From Saccharopolyspora elongata (lineage in GTDB: Bacteria > Actinomycetota > Actinomycetes > Mycobacteriales > Pseudonocardiaceae): a stretch of DNA of 64,000 nucleotides. Numbering within the stretch: the first letter of the stretch is position 1; every line of letters begins with the position of its first letter. The translations under genes were made by a program, and so were the position numbers. Shown here in pieces: positions 1 to 15,000 of this stretch. The stretch covers positions 124,001-188,000 of the forward strand of contig NZ_SMKW01000004.1 of the NCBI RefSeq assembly GCF_004348985.1, in the 5' to 3' direction. Below the pieces are notes generated by a model. The model was not told the DNA's origin. It did no database searches and saw only the letters and a program-made list of their open reading frames with translations.

Positions 1-1
1 G

Positions 2-3000
2 GCGCTGAACCAGCGGCCGGGTTCATCGCCCGGCAAGCCGAGCGTGACGATCGATCCCGCGACGGTTGAAGGACCGGTCACCGTGTTGGCCATCCCGTCG
101 ACCGGCCGCGAGATCATCCTCCGGCGAGACGCGACCCCGCCGAGCACGGATGGTTCGCCCGACGTGGTGCTTGCCGACTACCTGACCGCGCACGCCCGGC
201 TGCGGGCGGCTCGCGGCCTCGGGCGCGACCTGGTGTCCCTGGTCGTCGCGGCCCCCGAACCCGGCGGCCGACCCGACACCGCCCTGTCCATTGAGGACGA
301 TTCCGAGGATGTCGACATCCGCACCGCGCTGGCGGATTTCGAGCGAGCCGAACACGATCTCCACGAGTCGGGCTACCGCCCCGCAAACACCAGCGGAGCC
401 TTCTCCTCCGACGGGGTCGTGCCGGACATCTCCGGCGGCAGCGGCGTTGCGCGCGATGGCAGGCCGCGGCACTGGCCCGAGGACATCGGCGACACCCGGG
501 CATGGCTGGCGATCGCGGAGCGCCTGCACGACGTGCCGGCGCCCGAGCAGGCGGCGGAGCGAGCCGGGCGGATCGTCGCGATCTACCACGGCGAGCGCGT
601 GATCGACTACCACAACCCCACCGAGCACGACTTGGTGTACGCCCACATCGTCAACCTCGTCGCGCACCAGCTCACCCTCGACGCGGATTCGGCGAGCCCG
701 GAGCGCAACGCCGTTCAGCTGGCGATCTACCTGCGCGGGGCGTTCGGCCCGCTGAACATCAACCGCGACGAGTCGGGCCCGGCCCAGTACGCCACGCCGG
801 AACAGGAGGTCCTCCCGGCACTCGACGCGGACGGCGAGCTCAGCTACTTCGCCACCGGCCAGCTCCGGAGGCGGCCGCTGATCGACAGCAGCGGTCGCGT
901 CCTCGGCGTCGGGTTCGCCCGTGCCGACGACGGCGCGACTGAAGGGTTCCAGCGTCTTCTACAGAGCCCAGGCAAGCCGTACTACGTGGCGCGCGCCTCT
1001 GATACCAAAGAACCCGTTTCCGACGAACACCTGCTGAGCGTGCCTGCGCCGCAACTGAAGACGCACGACTGGGGAGAGGTCTTCGCCGTCGCCACCCACG
1101 GGAGCCCCCCGGGAGACCGGTTCCGCCTCGCGGAGATCATGGTCGGCGAGGGCGACGAGCCGACGGCCCAGCGGAAGGTCGGTGTTCGAGGTGCCGTGCT
1201 GGCCAAAGCCGTGCTGTCGACGCCCGAATTCCAGGCGGTGGCCGGGCTCGGCGGGCTGAGCACGATCAACCTGCTCGTCTGCCACGCGGCACGCGACCGC
1301 GATTCCGGTGTAGCGGCCGACTTCTACCGGACGGTGCGTTCGCTGTTCCCCCAAGTCGTTGTCAACGCGTCAACGCACACGGTCGGCGACTTGTCGTACG
1401 CCGGAGGCGGCCACGCGCTGCTCGAATCAGCAGGTGGGCTCGTCATCACGTTCGGCGGTTCCTCGCCGGGGCAGAGCCCGACGCTGCAGGACGTCCTGCA
1501 CGCGATGGTGACCTGGCGGTCCAAGCACGAGGACTTGCGCAAGCATTACGCGGCCGAGCTCCCGCTGTTCAACGTGGTGGATCGCGCGGTGAAGATGCAC
1601 GACGCGCTTCTTCCGGACCTTCGCGACGACGGCGTGCTGAACCTGCTCCGCGTGCAAGAGCAGGTGAAGGCCGAAGTCGCGGCGTCGGGAAACAACAGCC
1701 TGTCGTGGGTCGCCGCGATGTTGTCCCTGCGGCGCACGGCTGCCCTGCGACCCCCGCACACCTTGGTGTACGGCCAGGTGGATCCGGAGACCGGCCGAGC
1801 CGTGTCGGTCGCGATTCCCAGGAGCGCGGCGCGCTTCCTGAAAGTCGGATCTTCGAGCCGCCGCCCGGACGGGCACCTCGTCGCAGACGTCCAGTGGGAG
1901 CTGAAGGGCATCGCCACCGAGCGCGAGCACAACCCCACGCTCGACGCCGTCCTGGGTGAACTGCGGGCGTGGGGCGCTCTGCACGAGGACATGCGGAAGC
2001 TCTACGCGGCCGAGCTTCCGCTGCACAGCGTGGTGGACCGCGCGTTCACGACCTACCACGCATTGCTCCCCGGCCTGCGTGAAAACGGCGTGCTGAACCT
2101 GGTCGACATGCACGAGCTGGTGGCAGGCGGGGCTGCTGCGGGGCACACGGACTTGGTCTGGGCCGCCGTGCTCACGGCTTTGCGAGGCACGTCTGGTGTA
2201 CAGCCGCTGAGCGCCGTGGTGGTCGGTCGAGTGGCGCCGGACACCGGGCTCTACGTGCAGGCGGAGGTGCCGGGTGGCGCGGCGGAGCTGCTGGAGATCG
2301 GCCCCGCCGAACTGGATGCGAACGGCTACGGCCTCGCCCCCGCAAGTTGGGCGAGCAGGGCGGAATCCGCCGCCGCATCGGGACAGGAGGGCCCGGTCGG
2401 AGCGGAATCGCTTGGTGAGCCGGGGAATGAACACCAGGACTCGTCCGCAGTTGCGGTGAGTTCCGCCGCATTCGATTCGGTCCGTCGGCCATCGCCGGGA
2501 CTCCTGGACGAAGCGCTGGTTCTGCTGCGCGACGAGGATGTGGTGCCGAATCTCGCCAAGCAGCGCGACGGATTCCCCGCGACGGCCGACGAAGCGTGGG
2601 CGAACTACAAGGACGCCTACGCTTTGCTGCGCGAGTCGTACGGTCTGCCCGCCGACACCGCGGATCCGGGATTCGGCGGTGTCACATCGGACTGGACCGG
2701 ACCGTCGGTGGTTCTCGGCTTCCGCCGGGCGGACGCCGAGGCCCGCAGGTGGGGCTTCGATCCGGCGAACCCGGCCGACGTGGAGGAGCACCTCGCCGCC
2801 GAGGCACGCGAAGCAGGCATTGAGCCCGAACCGGTCGATGGGGAAGCGCTGAGCGCTGCCCAGGCCGCGCTCGACGCGAACGAGAGCTGGCGCGAGCGGG
2901 AGAGTGAGGCCGAGCAGGCCCAGCGCGCCTTGGAAGCCCAGGAGGCGGACCGAGCTCCTCTCGACGAGGCGCTTCGGAGCGCGGAAGCGGACCTTGAGCG

Positions 3001-6000
3001 GGCCCGCGCCGCCAGGGTGGCCGCCGCAGACTCGCTGACCGACGCGGAGAACCACCACCAGGACCGGATGGCGGCGCTGGCGGACGCAGAGGCGGACATC
3101 GACCGCCGCTTCAAGGAAACGGCCGACCTCGATCCGGCCACGCTCGACGACCTGGCCCGCGAGCTGGACCAGGTCCGGGCCGAGCGGAGCGAATCGGCCG
3201 CCGAACTCGCCACGGCGCGGGCGGAGGTGGAGGAAGCCGACGCGCACGTCGACCGGTTGCGTGCCCGGGTGGACCAGGCGGCCCGGGATCTCGCTCCGTC
3301 CCAGGACCGGATCGCCGACCTGGTGGCGGAAGTCGAGGACACCCGGCGGTCGGCCGAGGGCGCCCACGCCGCGTGGCGGAACGCGGAGCTGGATCTGCAG
3401 CGGCAGATCTCCGATCGCGCGGGCACGTCCACTGTGGACTTCGATGTTCCGCCAGATGGCAACGAGGTGCGGTCGCCGTCCGGGTTCGTCGTGCCGCCCG
3501 AGCGGATCGAGGCACTGCGCGAGACCTACAAGTGGGAGCGGACCGCCTTCGACGACCTGCCGTCCGAGCAGCGAGCCGCCCTGATCACCGAAGCCTCGGA
3601 CGAGGTCGCGCACGTCGCGCAGTTGCCGAAGTTCGACGAGACGGCCTACACGTCAGCGGACCGGAACTACCAGGCGCTGTACGGGCTGGTCGTCCGCTCG
3701 GTCGCGGCGAAGTCGCTGGCCCTGCGGAAGGGCGAGCCGGAATCCGCGACCTCGATGACCGAGATCGCGCGGGAGATCGCGCGCACGCTCGGCATTCGCC
3801 GGACCAGCGGAGGCATGCCCCCCGGCCGGGGCAGGCGGCCCGACGCCGCGCCGCCGGGCATCGCTCCGGTGGAGGTCGTCTTCGCCTCCGGCGTGATGAG
3901 GCTGCGCGAGCAGCCGGCGGACCTCCAGCGGGTGCGGGAGCTCGCCCGGGAGGTCGCCGAGGCGGCCATCCGCGCGGCAGGTGCCGGCCGGCCGCTTCCC
4001 CGGATCACCATCACCGGGCATTTCGCGCCCACTCCCGGCAACGCCGCCGCCGAATCCATGCGAAGCCGGTTCAAGGACGTGGAGAAGGAGTTCCGCAAGG
4101 AACTCGAACGGGAGCTCGGAGACCGGTCGCGGCACGGCGTTTCCGCCAAGGACATCGCCATCCGGGATCACGCGAGCCAATCCGGCGCCGGCTTGGCCGA
4201 CCCCCGCCGGACGGTGCGCATCGACGTCGAGGAACTCCCGGCCGTAGTCCCGTCGACGAGCACCTACCGGCCCTGGAGCGGAGAAGCCTGGACCCGGGCT
4301 CAGATCGTCTACTCGGAGCGCGCTGCGGAGTTCGAGAGCAGGCTGGCGCGTGTTCTCTCCGGCCTCGACAGCGTGAACCGAGAAATGGGCAAGCTCGTGC
4401 GACTGGTGTGGGACGACGTGCCACCCCGGCAGCGACACCTCCTGGCCGGAGGCCGAAAGAACCAACCAGGTGCGGTCCCGCTCACGGTCGAGCACCTCGA
4501 AGCCGTGGTCCGCAACGGGAACATCCGGGAACGGATGTGGTTGCTGATGAGGCGCACACGGCTGGTCAACGAGTTGGGTGACTCGGTGTCCAGCGTTCCG
4601 CACCGTCTGCAGGAAAAGGCGCAGCACCAGCAAAACGACCGGTACGACGAGCTCGTCAGCATCCTGGGCGACCGAACCCTGAGTCCCCGGGTGCGGAATG
4701 CCGCACTCCAGGAGCTCGACAAGATCACCGGCGACCGTCCCCGTGCGGACGAGGTCTTCCCGCCGTTGAGCGAGGCCGAACGGTCCGTCGGGGTGCTGTT
4801 GCCCGATGGCACGCTCAACTGGCATGCGGCGCGCCTGGCGAAGCCGGTCATGCTGGGCACCGCCGACGACCAAACCAGCCTGCACCGCCTCGGCCAGCGG
4901 TCTGGCGCACTGGTGTGGACCGGGACCTCGGGCACCTCGCTCCGGATGGCGCAAATCATCGAGCAGGTGGCGGCGCGTGCGAACGTCTCCGTCGACTTCG
5001 GCCTGCTCCGCCTGGCGAGGCTGGCCACTTCCTTCCCCATGGGAGCGCACACGTTCCACGAGACCATGCGCGGATTCGGCTTCGCGAGGCCCGAACTGGA
5101 GTACCGCGACAACTGGGGCCGGTATCGCACACTGCACCCGCTGTCCGAGGACTTCCTGCGCCGCAACGTCGCGGTGGGCGGCAAGTTCCCCGACGAGTAC
5201 GCGATGGAGGTGCTCGACTGGGCCCAGATGCGGGAGATCACCACGCGGCCCGCGGTCACCTGGCTCTCGGGGACCGACGACCTCGGCGGCGAGCACCGTT
5301 TCACCGCGGAACAGGTCCGCTCGATGGAGGTCCCGGCCGCGGACGGATCGATGGTGGGGCTGTCCTTCGGCGACTGGCGGTCGGCGGGTACCGCGGTGGA
5401 CTGGGCCGCTTCCGAAGGGCTGCACCGCACCCTGCGGCTGGCCCCCGGCGCCACGCCGGCCCGCCCGGGCAGGTGGGCCGACATCGCGTCGCCCTGGACG
5501 TACGGGTCGTTCGCGGACACGCGTCCGTTCGTCGTCGACCTCCGCGGCTACGACGGGCACGTGTCGATCCCGGGGCAGCACGAGGACCTCCGAGTCGCGA
5601 TTTCGCCGGGCACGCTCGCCTCGGCCGTCCTCGGTTCCGGCGCGTTCCGGCGGGCGCTGGCGGATACCGGCGCGCCGCTGGATTCGATCGTCCTGCTCGT
5701 CGACGAAGGCATGGGCGGAACGGATTCGCCGAGCCCCGCAGCGGCATTCGCGAAAGCCACGCGGCGAGCGGGTTACGAGCTGTCGGTGTGGGTGCCGACG
5801 ACGGGTGTGGCGCTGTCGAGCCGGCGGTCGCCGTTGGGGCTCCTGCCACCGGCCGCGGTCATCCGCGGCGGTGGCGAGTGGATGCACACCGGCCGCCCCG
5901 CCGACATCTACCAGGTGATGGCGGAGTTGGCCGACCCCGGCACCGTGGAGCTGCCCGAACACCTCCGCCCGGTGGTGCGAAGCGTCCGCGACGCGGTCGA

Positions 6001-9000
6001 TGCCCTGTGGACGACGGTGCGGGAGACCGGGAACCTCGACCTGACGTCCATCTCGTGGGGGCCGGGGCGAGCCGCGAGCTTCCGCTGGACCGCGCTGATC
6101 GGTCACCTGAGCGCCGATCCCGAGTTCCGCCGCGCCGTCCGGTGGATGACCGACATGGGCCGCGACGCGAACGGGAACTGGCGGGCGGTCCGGCTCCCCG
6201 ATGCGGCTCGCGTCCACATCGTCGTCCAAGGCAAGGGGTTCTGGCGGCGAGACGACCACGACGAGGTCATGTCGGTGACGCGCCCGGCGCGGCTGCTCGA
6301 ACCGGGCCAACCCGAGACGACGCAGGTGAACTTCGCCGGGTTCATCGCGCAGCCGGTCAACGCGACCTTCCAGTACGAGGGGGGAACCGGGTACGAAGTC
6401 CGCCCGTCGCAGGAGCTGAGCGCCCTCGCCGAGTGGCTGCTCGAAGCGACGATCGAACTCGGCGTGGACGGATACCACCCGCCCGCGGCCTCGATCACGG
6501 CTTACGGCAACGCATCGACGTCAGCGGAGCGAGCCGGTGAGTGGTGGGCCGGTCTGGTCCAGGAACACCTGCGCAAACTCATCGCGCAGAGCGCCAGGCG
6601 GTTCGCGATGGACGGCAACCTGCCGACCATCAACGTCTGGCAGATGGTGCCCACCTCCGGAATCACCGGCGGGCAGGTCACCTCGACGCAGGCGTGGGCC
6701 ACCGTTTCGGCGTCCGTCGCCCCGCAACCCCCGCGCGAACAGCTGTCGGAGGGCTCGTACCCCGCCGTCGATCCGAGGCTGACGAGGCAGTGGGATCACA
6801 CGTTCCAGCGCGCCAGACGAGCAGTCGACGCACTGCCGCAGCACATGCGCGACCACGTCCTGAGCTCGGCGGCGGGCATCATGGCGCCCCGCCACCAGGC
6901 CCCGCCCGTGGCGCGGACGGAGTTGTCGCCCAACGAGGCCGCCTACCGCTGGCTCTACGACCAGATGCTCTACGTGGTTGCCGACCAGGTGTCGTTGTCG
7001 GTCGCACACGGGCAGCATCCCTGGCAGGGGCGGGCAGGTGCGGTCTCCGAGGAGCTGCGCGGGATCTTCCGCACGCAACGGACGCGCGGGGCCCCCGGCG
7101 CCGGCCGCAGGTCTGAAGCGGACCTGGGGTCGCCGGATGCGGGACCGTCGACCGCCGCGTCCGACTGGGACCTGGCCCGGATCCGGTACTCGGAGGCGGC
7201 GCAGGTCTACGAGCGGCGGCTCGCCGCCCACCTGGCGACGTTGCCCGCGGTCAACGCCGAACTGGGCAAGATCGCCGGCCTGATCTGGACGACGACCCCC
7301 GAGCGCGACCGCGCCCGGCTGCTGCGCGGCGGCTCACCGTTGCTGCCCGGCAGCGGTCCCCGGACGATCGAACACCTGCGTGCCGTGGTCGAGAGCGGAA
7401 ACATCCGGGAGCGGGTGCTCTTGCTCTTGAACCGGGCGAGGGTGTTCGCCTACTTCGGCGAGTCGACAACGCGGCTCCCCGGCCGTGCCATCGAGAACGC
7501 GCAGCGCCCCATCGACGCCGGCTACCAGGAGTACCTGAACATCCTGGGAGACCCGGAGCTCGACCCCGAGACCAGGGCGCAGCGGCTGGCACGAGTGGAC
7601 CGCGCCTTCCTCGACAGCCGGATCCACCCCGACGACGTCGAGCCGCCTCTCAGCGCTGCCGAGCGATCCCTCGCGCTGGGGCCCGATGGATACCTGAACT
7701 GGCAGATCGGCTTCCTGCTGAAACCGATCCGCATGAAGGAGTCCCTGCAGCAGACCGGTCAGCGCACCGGCGCGCTGGTGTGGACCGGCACGTCGGGGAC
7801 CACGGACTTCATCGTGCAGGTCGTCGCGCAGATCGCGGCCAAGGCGGGCGTGCCGGTCGACTTCGGGCTGCTGCGGCTGGCCCTGCTGGCGGTGCTCATC
7901 CAGACCGGCGGCCACACGTTCCACGAGGTCATGCGCGGCGCCATGTTCGCCCGGCCGGAGCTGGACTACCACGACGACTGGCGCAGGTACCGCTCGCTGG
8001 CCCCGCTCACCGAGCAAGAGCTGCGCGAGCACGTGGCGGTGGACGGCAAGTTCCCGGACGAGCACCTGCTGGAATCCCTGGACCTCCCCGACGTGCCCGA
8101 AGCCGGCCCGAGCAAGCCGCCGGTCGGCGACATCGGCAGGCACCTGTCCGGCACGGACGAAAGTGGTGCCGAGGTCGGGTTCCTGGCGCACGACGTCGTC
8201 TCCGCCGAGCTGGCGGGCGTGGACGGCTCGACCCGCGGCATGACCTTCGGCGGCGCGCCCGAGATCCGGCAGGCCGCCGACTGGATCTCCTCGACAGGTG
8301 CGGACCGCACGATCGTCCTCCCCGCGGACTCGGTCCCCGACCGAGGTTCCGGCTCGCGGAGCGAACCGTCACCCTGGACCTACGCCGGGTTCGATCCGAT
8401 CAGGACGTTCGTGGTCGACCTGCGTGGCGTGAACGGCAGCGTCGAGGTCCGCACCGGCGCGGGGTCGCGGCGCATCCGGCTCGGCCTCGAATCGATGCCC
8501 TTGGTGGTCCTCGGTTCCGCGGTCTTCCAGCGCGCGCGGACCGAGGCGGCCGACGCGATCAAGGCGGTCGTCCTGCTCCTCGAACCAGGTGGCCCGGACT
8601 CCGCGACCGTGGCTGCGGTGTTCGCCGAGGGTTTCCGGCGGGCCGGCACGCCCCTGACGGTGTACGTGCCGTCGACCGGCGTGGTGTTGTCCGGACCTGA
8701 CCTGCCGTTCGGGAACCTGCCGCCCGCCGCGGTCGTCGTGGACGGTGGTTCCTGGGTGTCTGCGGGCGAACCGACGGATCTGGACGTCGTGCTGTCCGCA
8801 CTGGTGTCGCAGGAGTCCGAGCCGTCCGGCGACCTCGGCAACGTCGTCCGGAGCACAAGGAAGATGGTCGAGGGACTGACCTGGCGGCTGGGCCGCAACG
8901 GAGGCGCGCTCGACCTCGCGGCCGTGGACCACTTCAACGCGCCGACGGAGGACCGCTCCGCCAGGCTGGCCTGGACCGCGACGCTGATGTACCTGGCGGC

Positions 9001-12000
9001 GCGGCCGGACGTGGTCGCCGCCGTCGGCGCGGTGATCGACCGCTCGCCGCAGAGCGGCCGCTGGGTTCCCGTCCGCCTGCCAGAGGCCGCCGAGGCCCGG
9101 CTGGAGTTCACCGGCAAGGGCAACTGGAAGGCGTCCTCCAACGGTTCCCAACCGGGAGCGTCCCGGCCGGCGCGGTTGTTGCCGCCGGGTGAGCACCGGT
9201 CCGCCGCCGCGATTCCGGGTGGCTACGCCAAACCTCAGACGACCGTCCGCTTCCTGGGGACCGAAGTGCGCGTGTCGCGGGAGCTGAACAACCTGGCGAC
9301 CTGGATAGCCCAGGCCGCGCTGGAACTGGCCACGGACGGCCACGCCCGGCTGCGGGTCGAGATCGAGGGAACCGGGCACGGTTCGCTGGGCCGTCGGCAG
9401 ACGTCGGGCGTGGAGACCGGGATGAAGCGCGCCACTGCCGTTCGCGACTACCTGCGGGAGCGGATCGAGGACGAGCTCGTGGCCTTCGGGCCTCCGGCCG
9501 GGACGGTGCATCGCCCGGTCGACCTGGGCCTGCTGCTGCCGACCGACGCGCTTTCCGGGCGGTACGTGCCGGAGGCCGGCGAACCGGTGGGCGCGACGGT
9601 CTCCGTCCGAGTGGTCGCCGCGGACGATCCCGCCACGGTTCCCAGGCGATCCACAGTGGACTACCCGGCCGTCGACCCGGCGGTGGAAGAGCGGTGGGCG
9701 GACTCCTTCGCGCTGGCCAAGGCCGCCGTGGACGCCGAGCCCGACAGACAGGACCTGATCGGGCTGGCGGGCCGGATCGTGGCCGAGCGGCACCAGGCAC
9801 CACCGCACTTCGTGGAGACAGCGCCCGTGTACCACCGCGTGCTCACGGGGATCACCTACCTCGTGGCGAACCGCCTGCGCCTCGACGCGCAACGCCCGGC
9901 CACCGAACGGCTGGCCAACGCCCGCGCGGTATCCGAGGAACTGCGCACCGCCTTTGGCTCGCGCCGAGTCAGTGGCGCGACCGGCGGCGCCCGCCTCGAC
10001 GACGTCGCGGAATCGGAGACCGCCTTGTCGGCTCCGGACCAGGCTCATCCGGAGGAGCGAGACGGCCTTGCGTCCGCCGCAGTTGCTGCGCGACCTGCCA
10101 TTCGCGCCAAGGTCGACGTCATCGACATGTTCCGGACGGCCGCCCCGCTCAACCAGGTGCGCACGGACGACCCCCGGGGCCCGGTGCGCCTTGACGTGCG
10201 ACGGATGGAGGTGCGGCCCGAAGCCTGGGTCCGGGAGTTCACCCTCCGGCTGTCCGCGGAATTCGACGCGCAGATTTCCCAAGAGCAGCGGGGAGTGTTC
10301 TGGAGCAGACTCGCCTCAGGCGTCGAGGACATGTTCAACAAGCGGACCCGGTTGCCTGCCAGCGGGGATCAGGTGCGTGTGCAACTGATTCCCGTGGAGA
10401 AGCGCGATGATGCGCACGCCCACGTGTCCGTCCACCCGGATGGCGCCGTCGGATCCGCCGACCGCACCGCTTGGCGGCTCGACGAGAGAAGGCACGTGCT
10501 CGCGCAACACGTCGCCGATCTGCTGGGAGCGTTCGACCACACCGCCGCCGAGCCGTGGTCGGGTGCTTCGTTGACGTCGCAGCAGGTTGCGGCGCTCGAG
10601 GACCTCGAAGTCGAGGGTGGGCTGAAGGGCCTGCGGCTGGACGACGTGCAGATCGACGAAGACCAGACCTGGGTTTCGGGGCGGGACGCCGTTCGCACCA
10701 CCCGCCGGTTCGCCGTCGACCACGTGGCTCGCACGCCCGTGCTGCGTGACGGCGAGCTCGTCGGGACGCTGTTCACGCAGGTGCCGTGGACGCGCGAGTG
10801 GATCTCGCTGCGGCAGCGTTCGACCGCGTTGTTCCTGCGGGAATCGGCATCCCGGCGGGAAATGCAGGCCCGGCTCGCCGGGCTGGACGACGATTCCACT
10901 TTGGTCTTCGCGTTCCACGGCACCCCCGACGCCGGCAGCATCGAGGTCGACGGCATCGGGAAGGTTCACGTCGAAGCGCAGGCCTTCGCCGACACGCTCG
11001 TCGCCAGCGGGATGCTGCGAGACCTCGCGGACGGCGCGCTGGTGGTGCTGGTTTCCTGCTCGACCGCCGGGCACCGGATGGGCGGGTTCGCCCACGACGT
11101 CGCGATGCTCCTCCACGCCAGGAATCTCAAGGCCCGGGTGGTGGGCAGCACGCGGGTCATGGAGCTCTGGCCACCACGGCGGGGGCTGCTCGACGGCAGG
11201 ACGCCGTCGCTCGTCGTCGCCGATGGCGGGCACCTGAACGTCTACGGCGACGCGACCGCCGCAGATGACCGGCTGGTCGTGACCGAGCTGGTGGCGGCGC
11301 TGAACATGGGGTGGAGGTACGCGGCGTCGGATCCGGCCCCGGCGGGCCAAGTCGTCCGGCTCACCAGCCGGCATGCGACCCTGGACCTGCTCGGCTCTAC
11401 TGTGGACGGGCTGCGGCGTCGGCTGCACGAGGGCCACGGAAACCTCGACCTCACGTCGCTCAACGAGGAACTGTCAGGCCGGCACGAACGGCCGGATGTC
11501 CTGGTCGCGGCAGCGCTGGTCTACCTGGTGACCCACCGGTTGGACTTCCCCCCGTTCCGGTCGGTGACGGGCCAGGTGTCGCGCGGACAGCGCAGCCTGT
11601 GGCAACAGCTGCCGCTGTCCGAGCTCGCTCCACCGTCCTCCCCGGCTCACGACGAGGACGAGTTCGTGCACGACGGCTCCACCGTCCCCACGCACGTCTA
11701 CTTCGACGAGAACGGCCAGCTCACCCCGGAATCCGAGAGCGTGCTGGACCTCCGTGCCAGCACGCTGGCCGAGCTGGTGATGCGCCTGGTGGGCGCCGGC
11801 CGCCCGTTGCCCGCCGCGGGGGTCACCGGATTCTCCTGGACCGCGTCGAAGGCGCCCGCGGACGTCGAGATGGCGAAGCTCGACGGCGAGGTGCGCGCGC
11901 ACCAGGTGCGGGGTCTGCTCATGCAGAAGGTCGCAGACCACCTGGAGACCCTGCCGCCGCGAGGCATCCGCCTGGTCGACGTGAACAAGCTCGTGCCCGG

Positions 12001-15000
12001 CACCCTGGTTTCCGGGGAGCTGGAGGCCGCACCCGGCCGCCCCGGGCGGGAACGACGGGTCACGATCACCATCGAGTTCCCATCCGCAGGGCCGGAAGCG
12101 CCGTCCGCGGATAGCGCCGGCCCCACGACCTTCGCCGATGTTCCAGCGGATGAGCTGCTCGTGGCCGACGAGGCGACTGAGTCCGTGGCGGAGACCGGCG
12201 CCACCACCTTCCCGGAGGTGGCGGTCACGCTCGTCGGCACCGCCGATGGCCGGCACCACGAGTTCCAGGTGGGTGATGTGCGGTTCCGGCAGGTCACCGG
12301 CGAAGACCAGCGCATCGGCGGAGTCGCCTTCGGCGACGAGACGTCCGCCGCGCAGCTGGCGGCGTGGCTCGACTCGGGCGGCCTGGACCGGACGATCGTG
12401 GTCGGCCGGGTCGACGGCGGGCTGGCGCCGAAGCTCGACATGCCATCGCCCTGGACCTATTCGATGGCGACCGGTTCGCGCGCGTTCGTGGTGGACCTGC
12501 GCGGGTGGGACGGCGAACTCTCGGTGGAGATCGACGGCCGGATCGAATCCGTCGAGGTCGACATGCAGACGCTCGCGCGTGCGGTCGTCAAGTCGCCCGC
12601 ACTCGCCCGGGCGAGCGCGGAGCCCGGCGCCCCGCTCAGGGCGATCGTCCTCCTGCTCGACGAGGGTTCGTCCGAGGCGGCTTTGTTCGCGGATGCCGCC
12701 GCGGACGAGGGCCTGCGGGCAACGATCTACGCGGCATCCGCCAAGTTCGAGCCGTCCACGGGGGCACCGGGTTCGGCGCTTCCACCCGCGGCCGTCATCA
12801 CGGACAACAACTGGCAGTTCTTCGGTGCGGTGTCCGACCTGGAAGCGGTGGCGGTGGCTCTCGCCCGTCCGCAGACCGGCGAAGGCCGAGCCGATCTGGC
12901 CCGGGTGATCGATATCGCCCGCACCATCGCCAAGCGGTCGCGGGAGCTGGTGGTCGGCTCCGGCGTGCTGGACCTCGCGAAGGTCGACCGGGAGCTCGGT
13001 CGCACTGGGCTGAGCGAGTCCGAAGCGGAACTGGCCTACTCGGCGGCACTCCTGTACCTGTCGGCGCAAGCGGGCCTCCGCGCGGTCGTGCGGGCCGTGG
13101 CCGACCGGTGGCGGCACGACTCCGGCTGGATCGAGGTGCCGCTGTCCGGCATGGCGAGATCGCTGCTGAAGATCACCGGCAAGGGCGAGTGGACGAACCG
13201 GCTGACCCGCACGGCCCGCTTGGTCCCCTGGGGAGCGCAGGGCGTGACCAGGGTCGACCTCGCGGCCTTCGCCCACCCCGCCGTGACGCTCCCGTCCGAC
13301 GCCGGAACCGAGGGCGCCAGCCGCCACCTTGGAGCACTGGCCCGCTGGGTGGCCGAGACCGCCCACGAGCTGGGCGGGACTGCGCATCCGGTCGTGACGG
13401 TCGTCGGCCGCGGGGCGGACGCGGACAGCGGCAAGCGCAGCGCCGAGGAGACCGCCGACCACCTGCGCGCCCTGCTGGACGCGAACCTGTCGGCCCTCGG
13501 GGATACCGCGCCGATCTCTGCGCAGCGGATCGTGCCTGCGGCCGAAATCTCCGGCCAGGTCGAGGGAGACGGCGAGCGCGGCGTCGTGGTCACCGTGCGC
13601 GTCGTGGACCGGAGTCTGGCCGCGCTCGAAAGAGGTTTCGGTGCGGTGGCGCGTCCTCGGGCGGACGTCGAGGTGGTGACCGACGCCGAGATCGACGTGG
13701 TCCGGGCGCACGCGCCGGTCAACGAGTTCCGCGAGCCCTCGCCCGGTACCGGGAACCCGAACCACCACCGGGTGCGCCGGATCGAGGTCCGACCGGGGGT
13801 CTGGGTGCGGGAGTTCGCCCTCAAGCTCTTCATGGACGTCGCACCGGGCGCCACGCGGGGAGACGAGCAGCGGTTCTGGGCCACTCTGCTGGCGACCGTA
13901 GCCGAGCACTTCAACCAGGGCGTCGAACTACCCGCCAGCGGTGATCAGCTGCGGTTGAAGGTCGCGCGGGCGGACGATGTCGGCGCCGCGGACTTCCGCG
14001 TGCCGCTGGAAGCCCCCGGGTCGACCGCGCGGCCGAAGCGCGATCGCTGGCGTGCCGACGACAGCCCATCCGTGCTGACCCAGCGCCTCCTGAGCCTGCT
14101 CGGCGTCTCCAGGGCCGCGGCCGGTAGCCCGATATCCGTCGACCTGACCTGGTCGAACCTGCTCGAACTGGACCTCCAGCATCCCAGGGACGCGCTGCGG
14201 AGCCTGGCGAACCGAGACATCCCGGCCGACTCGGACGCACATTTCTTGAACGTCCGCGACTACGCGGCGCGCGATCGGAGGATCACCGCTCAGCAGCTGG
14301 TGTCCCGGCCGCTGACGTTCCGCGGACAGGTCGTGGGCGCCAGCTTTACCGGCAACGCCAGGAGCGTTCCGGAGGGAACGGCTTGGGTGGGCAGCCGGGA
14401 GCGCGCCAATGCCGTGTTCCTGCAGGAATTCGGCCGGACCGGCCGATACCTGCCGATCCGGCTGCCCGGACTGGACTCCACCGACGCGCGCATCCTGATG
14501 TGGCACGCCAATCCGCGCGAAGGCACCTTCTACGCCGACGGCATCGGAGACGTCGTCATCGATGGCGCGACCAGCGCGCAGGTCGCGAGATCCGTCGATG
14601 CCGTCCGAAGCCAACCCGCAGGCGGGCTGGTCCTGCTGATGGCGTGTTCGGCGGGGGCGCTTCCGGGTGCAGGAGGGTTCGCCCACGACTTCGAGGCGGC
14701 ATTCGCCCCGGGCAGCGGGCGGCGGGTGGTGGCGGGCTCCTCGCTGGTGGCCGTCGCCCGGGGCATGGGCCTGGCCCGCGACGGTGCCCCGCTGATGTTC
14801 GTCCAAGACGGTGGCCACTTCAACATGTTCGGCACGGCCACCACCGAGGACGACGACGCCGTGGTCGTCGAGCTCGTCTCGGCGCTGCTGGCGGATTGGC
14901 AGTACGCACCGAGCGGTAACCGCGATGCGGGCGCGAAGATCCCGCTGCACGACCGAGCGGCCACAGTGGACCTGATGCGTGGCATCGTCGGTGGCCTGCT

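Noticed and set aside
1427-3613. Long minus-strand ORFs opposite the giant gene (also 3653-6478, 8369-10282, 11474-13909, 13928-15766).
   Set aside because: They are antisense shadows caused by high third-position GC of the plus-strand gene; no domain patterns and composition rich in Arg/Gly/His typical of shadows.
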